A stretch of 10,188 nt of DNA from Bryobacterales bacterium (lineage in GTDB: Bacteria; Acidobacteriota; Terriglobia; Bryobacterales; Bryobacteraceae): NCBI GenBank assembly GCA_003487005.1, contig DNFG01000181.1:1-10188 (forward strand), read 5' to 3'. The notes beneath the pieces were generated by a model. That model searched no databases, was not told the origin of the DNA, and was given only the letters and a program-made list of their open reading frames with translations. The position numbers and the translations under genes are program-made. This document shows positions 1 through 6,633 of the stretch, in pieces; positions within the stretch are counted from its first letter, which is position 1; each line of letters starts with the position of its first letter.

Positions 1-17
1 CGACGCTCTTCCGATCT
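1..17. other. Illumina TruSeq adapter remnant at contig end
   Basis: The first 17 bases, CGACGCTCTTCCGATCT, are identical to the 3' end of the Illumina TruSeq universal adapter, which ends ...ACACGACGCTCTTCCGATCT. The match stops where a read insert would begin. Read on the minus strand it is in frame with the receptor gene and adds about five artificial residues (I-G-R-A-S) to its truncated C-terminus. It is not biological sequence. The match is seen directly; the adapter sequence is recalled knowledge. Confidence 0.95.
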
Positions 18-2010
18 CTTCGAAACGGGCATCCGCGCCAAGAAACCGCGAATCACCCTGCCGGTATTCAGCCACCGGCAGTCCGTCATCAAATTCGCCG
101 GTCGGGTTGAAAAAGATGAAGTCCGAGAACTGGTACCGGAACACGTTGGTTTCCATTTTTACCCGCCTGCTGAGATGGCGCAGTGACAGCTCCACCCCAT
201 TGCCACGCTCCCGTCGCAGGTTCGGATCGCCAATTTCGAACAGGGCATTTCCCGGGTGGGGCCCGTTGTTGTAGAGCTCCTCCAAGCCCGGCGCCCGGTA
301 GCTGTGCATGTAGTTGGCAACCACCGCGCCCCCCTTCCATGTTGGGACATAGAGACCCGCGGACGCTGAAGCCCCCGTGAACGACCGTTCCGGCATCCCG
401 ATCGCGCTAAACCGGTTGTTTTCCAGCCGTGCGCCAAACTGCAGACGCACCCGCTCCAGATCCAGCTCCTCCAGCGCGAACAGGGCAATTGCGTTTTGCT
501 TCGCCGGCGGCGCCAGCGCCTCCGCCCCAAACGCCTTGAAATCGCGGTGCATCCCCCACACCCCAAACTGTCCGGAGAGAACCCCCTGCCGGCGCTGCTG
601 GAATTCCCCGCGGTACACCAGTTGCTTGTTGAAGAAATTCGTCCCGACCTCACTCTCGTTCAACTCGATCTCTTTGTGATTCCAGTAGGAGTAGTTCACG
701 TTCAACCGGAACTGCTCCAGCAGCCCACTCAACTGCTTCACCGTGGTCTGGAGGCGGTAGTTGTGCCGGTACCAGTCGAGCCGGACCGGACCATGATCAT
801 GCCCGTGTTCGTCCTCGTGATCATGATCGTCGTCGTGGTCGTCATGATCACCGGCGTCGAGAGACCGGCGAAGCGACACCCGGCTCAGTGCCCGGCGGGC
901 CAGTGCGGCATTTCGCGCCGCGTGTGCTTCATGATCCCCGTCATGGTCATCGTGATCGTCGTGATCGTGCTCCTCCCCCTCCAGGTTGTACGGTATCCCG
1001 TACTGCCCGAGCTGCTTCTGGTAGCTGAAATTGAACGAGTATTTCTCTCCGAATCGCCCCAACCCGATCATGGCATGGCTCATTTCCGCCGCAGAATTGA
1101 ACACTTTCCCCAGCGGCGTCCGGTAATTGCCTGTGGCCTGGGCGCCGCCACCGCCGTAGAGCAGCCACCGGTTCTTGCCATACTCGAAGTTCACCGTCCC
1201 GCCGCCCAGCCCATTCCCCGTCCCGCCCACGGCCGTGAACGAGCCCCGCATTCCTTCATGCGGATGCTGGTGGAGAATATGGTGGCCGCTCACAATGTTC
1301 ACAACGCCCCCAATCGCGTTCGACCCATACAGCAATGTCGCCGGCCCCCGAATCACCTCGATTCGCTCCACCGCCCCTGCGTCCACGGGCTCACCGTGGT
1401 CGCCCGACTGCGCCGACAAGGTCCCCGTCCGGATCCCATCCTGAAGAATTAAAACCCGGTCGCCATCAAAACCCCGGATGACCGGCCGGCTATTGCCGGG
1501 CCCCGAACTCCGCTTCGCGATCCCAGCCTCGTTTTCCAGCACCTCGCCCAGGGCCGGCGACGCCGCCCGCGCCGTCAATTCGTAGCTCTCTCGCGAGGTC
1601 ACCGTCTGGAACGCCTCAAACACGCTCTCACTGCGTCCGGACGCTGTCACCGTCACGGCCTCCCGTACCGGTTGCAGCCGCAACTCGAAATCCACCACCG
1701 CAGTCCGGCCCGCCTCCACCGTCACCGTCTTCCTCTCGTCGGTCAATGCGTGCATGTGCGCCAATACGCCGTAGACTCCCAGCGGGACGTCCTCAAATGC
1801 GTACTCTCCCTTCGCGTTCGTCTCCGTCTCCCGGCCCAGGGGCACCAGCGTCACCGTCGTGTGCGGCATCGGGGTCCCGCGAGAGGCCAGCGTCACCGTC
1901 CCGCGAACTGTCCCTGCCGGCCCAACTTCACTTTCCGCCGCCGTGGCAGAGACGCCGCCCAGCAGACACACGAACAGCAGCATTGCAAAACGAGTAGTTT
2001 GATAAATCAT
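1..2010 (-). CDS. TonB-dependent outer-membrane receptor, ZnuD-like (probable zinc/metal uptake), 3'-truncated
   Basis: An outer-membrane beta-barrel receptor that would import a ligand using TonB energy. It starts at ATG 2010 and stays open for 670 codons to the window edge; the last five or so are adapter. Residues 1-25 form a signal peptide with a hydrophobic core (MLLFVCLLGGV) and an A-T-A-A end. Residues about 31-105 look like a carboxypeptidase-regulatory-like domain (GTVRGTV... GEYAFEDVPLGVYGV). A TonB-box-like segment (EAVTVTA, about 110) precedes the plug, which carries RPVIRGFDGDRVLILQDGIR and IEVIRGPATLLYGSNAIGGV. The barrel contains a loop with 13 His between residues 348 and 406. 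From memory, the order RPVIRG, then YG(I/L)P, a His/Asp loop, NFFN and GLEELY parallels Neisseria ZnuD, a zinc receptor, so metal uptake is the best guess. About 100-160 C-terminal residues are missing by comparison with that family. It is divergent from the DUF507 gene. A copper or siderophore ligand is not excluded. Confidence 0.93.
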   Translation of the reverse strand, partial: MIYQTTRFAMLLFVCLLGGVSATAAESEVGPAGTVRGTVTLASRGTPMPHTTVTLVPLGRETETNAKGEYAFEDVPLGVYGVLAHMHALTDERKTVTVEAGRTAVVDFELRLQPVREAVTVTASGRSESVFEAFQTVTSRESYELTARAASPALGEVLENEAGIAKRSSGPGNSRPVIRGFDGDRVLILQDGIRTGTLSAQSGDHGEPVDAGAVERIEVIRGPATLLYGSNAIGGVVNIVSGHHILHQHPHEGMRGSFTAVGGTGNGLGGGTVNFEYGKNRWLLYGGGGAQATGNYRTPLGKVFNSAAEMSHAMIGLGRFGEKYSFNFSYQKQLGQYGIPYNLEGEEHDHDDHDDHDGDHEAHAARNAALARRALSRVSLRRSLDAGDHDDHDDDHDHEDEHGHDHGPVRLDWYRHNYRLQTTVKQLSGLLEQFRLNVNYSYWNHKEIELNESEVGTNFFNKQLVYRGEFQQRRQGVLSGQFGVWGMHRDFKAFGAEALAPPAKQNAIALFALEELDLERVRLQFGARLENNRFSAIGMPERSFTGASASAGLYVPTWKGGAVVANYMHSYRAPGLEELYNNGPHPGNALFEIGDPNLRRERGNGVELSLRHLSRRVKMETNVFRYQFSDFIFFNPTGEFDDGLPVAEYRQGDSRFLGADARFEEIGRAS
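793..969 (-). other. Histidine/aspartate-rich extracellular loop of the receptor
   Basis: This stretch encodes residues 348-406 of the TonB receptor. Cluster one (348-363) has His at 348, 350, 353, 356, 360 and 363 alternating with Asp. Cluster two (389-406) has His at 389, 392, 396, 398, 402, 404 and 406. Between them lie about 25 residues rich in Ala, Arg and Leu. The DNA shows this as repeated CAT/CAC-GAT/GAC codons. His/Asp loops of this kind bind Zn2+ in ZnuD-type receptors; that role here is inferred. Confidence 0.85.
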
Positions 2011-2025
2011 GGCAGGTCCCGAATG

Positions 2026-2039
2026 GTATTGATAGATAC
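2026..2039. promoter_or_regulatory. Short AT-rich dyad upstream of the receptor gene, possible operator
   Basis: The 14-bp element GTATTGATAGATAC is an interrupted palindrome (GTAT-N2-AT-N2-ATAC) lying 16 bp upstream of the receptor ATG. It is one of the few AT-rich spots in a GC-rich region, where an operator or -10 region would be expected. It does not match the Zur or Fur consensus that I know, and a dyad of this size can occur by chance. I see no good -35/-10 pair for the receptor gene. Confidence 0.22.
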
Positions 2040-2165
2040 TTCTCATCCTCTCACTCGCCAGGACGAACCCTCCAGCGATCGCCATCCAACGGGCCGGTTT
2101 CGACGGCGAGCGGGCCCAATTCCCCAGCCAGCGGCACCCTCTCTTCCCCGCCCCGGCCGGGCCGT

Positions 2166-2195
2166 TTGACACCCCCTCGCCGGGACTCCTACACT
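2166..2195 (+). promoter_or_regulatory. Sigma-70-like promoter for the DUF507-YihY-oxidoreductase operon
   Basis: A perfect -35 hexamer TTGACA (2166-2171) is followed after 18 bp by TACACT (2190-2195; four of six matches to TATAAT). Transcription would begin near 2202. It sits in the divergent region between the receptor and the DUF507 gene. If real, it excludes TTG 2166 and ATG 2196 as starts for the DUF507 gene and favours ATG 2235. Sequence match only. Confidence 0.5.
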
Positions 2196-2234
2196 ATGGA
2201 GTGGCGGTATGCAAATAGCTCGGAACATGCCCGG

Positions 2235-2822
2235 ATGTTGATCCCCAAGGAATTCGTCACCTACCTCGCGCGGCAACTCACCGCCAAACTCCCAGCCAAT
2301 CTCATCGAAATCAGCAACCCGGCAGCGGTCGCGGAGCTGATTGACTCCCATATTCTCGATGAACTGACCGTGGAAGACCGCCTCAACGAGGAGGTTCGCG
2401 GAATCCTCGAAGAGTACAGCGTGTACATGTCCAACAACGGGATCAGCTATTCCGAGATGTTCCGCAAGATCAAGAATCAGCTCGTCCAGCAGCGGAAGAT
2501 CGTACGCGCCTCTGGCCGTGACACCGGCGACGCCATGAAACTGAGCCGGGACAAGATCAACGAAATCTCGCACAAACTCGTTACCGCACTGCGGAAAGCG
2601 CGTGAATGCCGCCTGCGGCGGGATATCAATGAAGTCCGGCTGGAAATCGTGCGTCTGATGACGGACATCCTCACCAATGAGGACAAGGCCGACAAGGCCG
2701 CGCGGGCCAAGGTCCGGACACTCAAACGCGAAGTCCAGGAAGGCAGCGAAGAGTTCGATCTGCTCCAGAAGCGCTATTACGCCGAGGAACTCAAGGCCCT
2801 CGGTATCGATCTCGGCCGCTAG
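2235..2822 (+). CDS. DUF507 family protein with two DUF507-like halves
   Basis: A soluble, charged, probably all-helical protein of 195 residues; the function of DUF507 is unknown. Residues 1-90 (MLIPKEFVTYLARQL... VEDRLNEEVRGILEEY... YSEMFRKIKNQLVQQRKIV) and 101-190 (MKLSRDKINEISHKL... VRLEIVRLMTDIL... KYY-like QKRYYAEELKALG) each resemble one DUF507 unit. They are joined by a polar linker (RASGRDTGDA). There is no signal peptide or membrane segment. ATG 2235 is chosen because M-x-I-P-K-E-F is the family's usual beginning and because TTG 2166 and ATG 2196 fall inside the probable promoter; the frame is open from 2166. The ribosome site is weak. The gene lies 37 bp before the YihY gene on the same strand, so the two are probably cotranscribed. 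Family assignment is from recalled motifs. Start is uncertain. Confidence 0.85.
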   Translation: MLIPKEFVTYLARQLTAKLPANLIEISNPAAVAELIDSHILDELTVEDRLNEEVRGILEEYSVYMSNNGISYSEMFRKIKNQLVQQRKIVRASGRDTGDAMKLSRDKINEISHKLVTALRKARECRLRRDINEVRLEIVRLMTDILTNEDKADKAARAKVRTLKREVQEGSEEFDLLQKRYYAEELKALGIDLGR

Positions 2823-2859
2823 AGGCCCATCTCCCCATTTCCAGTACCATCGAGAGTGC

Positions 2860-3798
2860 ATGACCCCCGTCCCCGTACTCCGTTCAAATTCTCTCAGAGG
2901 ATTTGTGCGGGACGTTGGCGGCGCTTGCGGGGAACTCCGCCACGACATCCGCCCGATGGCGCGCTACTGGCTGGAAACCGAGGCCCATGTCCACGCCATG
3001 GCCATCGCCGGCTACGTCCTGCTCTCGTTTTACCCCTTCATGCTGGTGGTGATCGCACTCTGCCGGAACGTTCTCGCCTCGCCGGAGGCCGAACTCGCCC
3101 TCTATGTCGCGATTCGCGACTACTTCCCCGGCGAAACCGGCGACTTTCTGGCCCGCAATCTCCGTGTCAGCGCCAACATGAACCGCAACCTCGAGTGGGT
3201 CTCCGTCGTGTTGCTCCTGTTTACCGCGAATGGCGTCTTCATCCCGCTGGAAGTCGCCCTGAACCGCGCCTGGGGCGTCAAGGTCAATCGCTCCATCGTC
3301 ATGAATCAGCTGGTCAGTGTCGGCCTGATCTTCCTGTGCGGGGGCCTCGCCCTTCTGTCCGCTGCCCTCACCGGCGCCGGCGCCACCGTCTGGCGCGCCT
3401 TGTTTGGCCTGGACGCCGCCCCACCCGGAATGTTCATCACTGGCCTCTTCAAGTTGGCTTCCATCCCCATCACCATCTTTGTCCTCTTTCTTGTCTACTG
3501 GCTCCTGCCCAACACGAAAGTGCCTGCCCGCCTGATCCTTCCCCGCGCCGTCGTTATCGGTCTCGCCCTCGAAGCGCTCAAGTGGATCAACCTCCTCATC
3601 TGGCCCTGGCTCTACTCGAAACTCAGCCGCGAGTACGGCGTCTTCGTTAACTCCGTGACGATCCTCACCTGGAGTTCCCTGGCCGCTCTCGCCGTCCTCG
3701 GCGGCGCCGACTGGAGCGCCCGCCGTGCACGCCTCGCGCAGGAAGAGGAAAAACGGGATAGAATGGGGGCGGAACTTCTTCCCCCGACGCAAGTCTGA
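2860..3798 (+). CDS. YihY/BrkB family (UPF0761) inner-membrane protein
   Basis: A 312-residue integral membrane protein of the YihY/BrkB family, whose members were once misnamed ribonuclease BN. The molecular role is unknown; transport or envelope roles have been suggested. Six hydrophobic segments are visible near residues 47-68, 111-134, 148-171, 190-216, 224-250 and 261-283. The family hallmark is the segment FTANGVFIPLEVALNRAWGV (121-140), followed by YWLLPNTKV (213-221) and the W-P-W-L-Y-S-K-L and YG-V-F-V-N-S motifs (248-265). A charged cytosolic tail ends the protein. Length is normal for the family (about 280-330). ATG 2860 follows a purine-rich GAGAG stretch; a longer in-frame opening extends back into the DUF507 gene but lacks family similarity. 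It starts 37 bp after the DUF507 gene and stops 24 bp before the oxidoreductase start, indicating an operon. Confidence 0.93.
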   Translation: MTPVPVLRSNSLRGFVRDVGGACGELRHDIRPMARYWLETEAHVHAMAIAGYVLLSFYPFMLVVIALCRNVLASPEAELALYVAIRDYFPGETGDFLARNLRVSANMNRNLEWVSVVLLLFTANGVFIPLEVALNRAWGVKVNRSIVMNQLVSVGLIFLCGGLALLSAALTGAGATVWRALFGLDAAPPGMFITGLFKLASIPITIFVLFLVYWLLPNTKVPARLILPRAVVIGLALEALKWINLLIWPWLYSKLSREYGVFVNSVTILTWSSLAALAVLGGADWSARRARLAQEEEKRDRMGAELLPPTQV

Positions 3799-3822
3799 TA
3801 CTTCAAACGAGGTTGCTCGAAT

Positions 3823-5229
3823 ATGGCCGACTCCAAGGATATGACCCGGCGCGACGCTGTCAAAGTGGCGGGCGCCGCAACTCTCGCCACCATCGCGGCG
3901 GCTCGCCAGGCTCAGGCGGGTCCCCTGATCCGCACCGCCAAAGCCCAGACCAACGCAATTCAATATGGCATGGTCGGCACCGGCAGCCGCGGGACGTACC
4001 TCCTCAAACACCTCTCAGGTATCGACAATGGCCGCTGCGTCGCCGTCTGCGACATCAGTGACGACGCCCTCACCAAGGCGGTGCAGACCATCGGCGGCAA
4101 CCCGAAGAAGTACAAGGACTGGCGCGAACTCCTCGCCGACAAGAACGTCGAAGCCGTCTTTGTCACCGTCCCCCTGTTCCTCCACTACGCCGTCACCAAG
4201 GACGCTCTCGAAGCGGGCAAACACGTCTTCTGCGAGAAGAGCATGGTTTTCACCCCCGAGGAAGTCCATGGTCTCCGCAAACTCGCCCACGATCGTCCCA
4301 AGCAGACCCTCCAGGTCGGACTCCAGCGCCGCTATAGCGCCATGTACCAGGCCGCCCGCCAGATGATCGAAAAGGGCGTTATCGGCGAAGTCACCTACGT
4401 CCAGGCCCAGTGGCACCGCAATCCCGGCTGGAAGATGAAAAAGGACCAGCCCAAGATGGCCAACTGGCGGCTCTTCCGCGAGTACTCCGGCGGCCTCGTC
4501 GCCGAACTTGGCTCTCACCAGATCGACATCGCCGACTGGATGTTGGGCATGACCCCTGAGTCCGTCTTGGGCCTTGGCTCGCGCGACTTTATGCACGACG
4601 GCCGCGACATCCTCGATAACGTCCAACTCATCTACAAGTATCCGAAGGGGCGCCGCCTCGTCTGGACCGGCATCCCCGGCTCCTCCCATTGGGCCGGCGT
4701 CGGCGGCCAGCGCACCGAAATGGGCGAAATCATCTGTGGCACTGGCGGCTCCATCCACATCACTGTCGGCGACGACCGCAACATGCCCATCGGCATGTGG
4801 TTCCGCGAACCCAACCCGCCCAAGGTCGAAGAAGCCAAGGAAAAGAAGAAGGAAGCCTGGAAGGCTGGCGCCACCATGGTTGCCGCCGCCGGTTCACGCC
4901 CCCTGCCCATCCTCCTCGAAAAGGACCTGATGACCGGCAAGGAGAGCTTCCTCGAGAAAGAAATGAAGTTCGCCCGCCTCTGGCTGTACCAGAAGGGTAT
5001 TCTGGTCCCTGAAGAGCCCACCAACCCCGTGGATACCTCGCTCTATAGCTTCTTCAGCGACTGCCAGACCGGTAAGCGGCCCCGCGCTGACATCGAGGTG
5101 GGCCTCGCGGACTCCATCGCCGTGATCCTTTCCAACAAGGCCCTCGACGAAGGACGCACCGTCCAGTTCACCGAAATCGAGAATATGGGCAAGACGCCCG
5201 CTCCCGCCAAGGCTGGCGCCAAGGCCTGA
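3823..5229 (+). CDS. Tat-exported Gfo/Idh/MocA family NAD(P)-dependent oxidoreductase
   Basis: A 468-residue sugar or polyol oxidoreductase, probably periplasmic. The N-terminus has a twin-arginine signal (T-R-R-D-A-V-K at 8-14, then an Ala-rich stretch to A-Q-A, about 30-32). A Rossmann fold follows with VGTGSRG (51-57, GxGxxG). The Gfo/Idh/MocA Lys motif is C-E-K-S (137-140), where most relatives have E-K-P. The C-terminal substrate domain has G-S-H-Q-I-D-I-A-D-W (230-239), supplying the usual His232 and Asp235. Exported members normally carry a tightly bound cofactor; glycosidases with NAD chemistry and dehydrogenases both occur in the family, and the substrate cannot be told. ATG 3823 has GAGG ten bases upstream; ATG 3841 just before the RR motif is an alternative start. 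It is the last gene of the operon, followed by a strong hairpin. Confidence 0.93.
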   Translation: MADSKDMTRRDAVKVAGAATLATIAAARQAQAGPLIRTAKAQTNAIQYGMVGTGSRGTYLLKHLSGIDNGRCVAVCDISDDALTKAVQTIGGNPKKYKDWRELLADKNVEAVFVTVPLFLHYAVTKDALEAGKHVFCEKSMVFTPEEVHGLRKLAHDRPKQTLQVGLQRRYSAMYQAARQMIEKGVIGEVTYVQAQWHRNPGWKMKKDQPKMANWRLFREYSGGLVAELGSHQIDIADWMLGMTPESVLGLGSRDFMHDGRDILDNVQLIYKYPKGRRLVWTGIPGSSHWAGVGGQRTEMGEIICGTGGSIHITVGDDRNMPIGMWFREPNPPKVEEAKEKKKEAWKAGATMVAAAGSRPLPILLEKDLMTGKESFLEKEMKFARLWLYQKGILVPEEPTNPVDTSLYSFFSDCQTGKRPRADIEVGLADSIAVILSNKALDEGRTVQFTEIENMGKTPAPAKAGAKA

Positions 5230-5257
5230 CGAATTACCCTGTTCCCGCAACGCACTT

Positions 5258-5292
5258 CGGGGGACCCGGGCAAACGCCCGCGTCCCCCGTTT
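5258..5292 (+). terminator. Rho-independent terminator after the oxidoreductase gene
   Basis: The arms 5258-5271 (CGGGGGACCCGGGC) and 5276-5289 (GCCCGCGTCCCCCG) form a 14-bp stem with a single C-C mismatch and an AAAC loop. The right arm is followed by TTTCGTTT on the plus strand. It lies in the convergent gap between the oxidoreductase (ends 5229) and the MFS gene (ends 5314). The minus-strand side lacks a U-run, so it serves mainly the plus-strand operon but could also halt the other one. Confidence 0.8.
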
Positions 5293-5313
5293 CGTTTCTC
5301 CGCCTCGCACCGG

Positions 5314-6576
5314 CTAGTGCGTCACCGGCGCTGGACTTGAATCCGTGTACTTCGGCTTGATCAGCAGAACCAGGACGATCGATATCATGGCCACGCTCGC
5401 GAAGATCCCGAAGATCGCAATGAGCGGAACGTGCAGATCCCTTAGGATTCCGAATCCCCAGTCCGCCATCCCACCGCAGCTGATACTCACCAGGTTCATA
5501 ATCCCGTAGCCGGTCGCACGTAAATGGGGCCGTGTGATCTGGCACAGAATCGGCATGTTGTTCGAGTCAAAGAAGCCCCATCCGAAGCCGAACAGAATCA
5601 GGAACGCGATCGCCACGCCCAGAAGCCCCGTTTGTGGCGACCAACCCACCCCCATCATCGCCATGACGATCAACGCCATCCCAATCGCACTTGTGTAAAT
5701 TCGGCCCTTCGGCGTCCGCTTCATCCAGCGGTCCGCCAGCCATCCACCGATCAATGCCGCAACGATCGCCGCCACCATCCAGTACAGTGTCGCCGATACG
5801 CCAGCCTTGCCCTGGCCGATCCCAAACTCCGTTTTCAGGATCGCCGGCATCCAGTCCCTCACAATCCACCCCGCCATCGCAGGCAGCGTGAAATACAACA
5901 CCAGCAGGTTGAATGACCGGTTCCCCAGCAACTCCCGAATCGCCCCGCCGGGCGACGTCTGCTCGGGTTCCTCTATCGACTCGGTCTTCTGTGCATTCCG
6001 CACCAGCAGAAACAGCGGCACGGCGTACAGCACCCCTGCCAGCCCGCAGACCTCGAACATCCAACGCCAGCCCAGCGTGGGGTTGTCCGCCGCATATCCA
6101 GCGAATCCACCAATGATCACGCCCGCGTAGATGCCCATTTGGTGCATCCCCACGGCCCGGGAGCGCGTTCCGCCCGTGTGGTAATCCGCAATCAGGGCCA
6201 GCGCGGCGGGAATGTAGAACGCTTCGCTGATGCCCATCACCGCCCGCGTCCACAGCAGTTGCTCGTAGTTCGTCACCTGGCCCGTCGCCCATGTGATCGC
6301 CGACCACACCACCAGACTCCCGGCAATCACGTGCCGCCGGCTGAACCGGTCCGCCAGATATCCCCCAATTGGACTCAGAAACGCGTATGTCCACTTAAAA
6401 AGCGCCAGTATTTTACCCCAGTTCGCCTCGGTTCCAATGTCCGGAATATCCGTCATCAGCGAAAACTTCATCGCCGCCAGCATCTGGCGATCCAGGTAAT
6501 TCAACAACGCCACCGGCACCAGCAGCGCGACCACAAACCACGCGTAGCGCGCGGAATTCCCATTCAACAGCTTCAT
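5314..6576 (-). CDS. MFS transporter, anion:cation symporter (ACS)-like, probable sugar-acid uptake
   Basis: A 420-residue major facilitator inner-membrane carrier with about 12 hydrophobic segments. N-Y-L-D-R at 26-30 in the first helix is typical of the ACS branch, which includes hexuronate and galactonate carriers. Loop motif A appears as GGYLADRFSRRH (71-82) and again in the second half as GGWLADRWMKR. A charged linker (Q-K-T-E-S-I-E-E-P-E) separates the halves. ATG 6576 is preceded by GGAAAG about seven bases upstream. It begins 57 bp after the lyase gene on the same strand, so the two are probably cotranscribed. The likely cargo is the lyase substrate (a sialic acid or related organic anion); this is inferred from position and family. 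Length is normal. Confidence 0.92.
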   Translation of the reverse strand: MKLLNGNSARYAWFVVALLVPVALLNYLDRQMLAAMKFSLMTDIPDIGTEANWGKILALFKWTYAFLSPIGGYLADRFSRRHVIAGSLVVWSAITWATGQVTNYEQLLWTRAVMGISEAFYIPAALALIADYHTGGTRSRAVGMHQMGIYAGVIIGGFAGYAADNPTLGWRWMFEVCGLAGVLYAVPLFLLVRNAQKTESIEEPEQTSPGGAIRELLGNRSFNLLVLYFTLPAMAGWIVRDWMPAILKTEFGIGQGKAGVSATLYWMVAAIVAALIGGWLADRWMKRTPKGRIYTSAIGMALIVMAMMGVGWSPQTGLLGVAIAFLILFGFGWGFFDSNNMPILCQITRPHLRATGYGIMNLVSISCGGMADWGFGILRDLHVPLIAIFGIFASVAMISIVLVLLIKPKYTDSSPAPVTH

Positions 6577-6633
6577 TTCTTGCTTTCCATTACTCAGACT
6601 TGGGTCTCGTCGTCAACTCACATCCGCCATCTT

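Noticed and set aside
780..990. Tandem-like GATCATGATCGTC units as a possible DNA repeat or CRISPR-like array
   Set aside because: The periodicity follows His/Asp codons in the receptor loop; units are irregular and there are no spacers.
496..1452. 318-codon plus-strand frame antisense to the receptor, with Val/Ile-rich stretches
   Set aside because: Its Val/Ile/Met run comes from the complement of the His/Asp loop codons. The receptor frame on the other strand has full domain logic.
2884..4758. Long minus-strand frames opposite the YihY and oxidoreductase genes (2884-4011 and 4015-4758)
   Set aside because: They are Asp/Glu/Gly-rich shadows with no recognisable domain, and both cross real gene boundaries.
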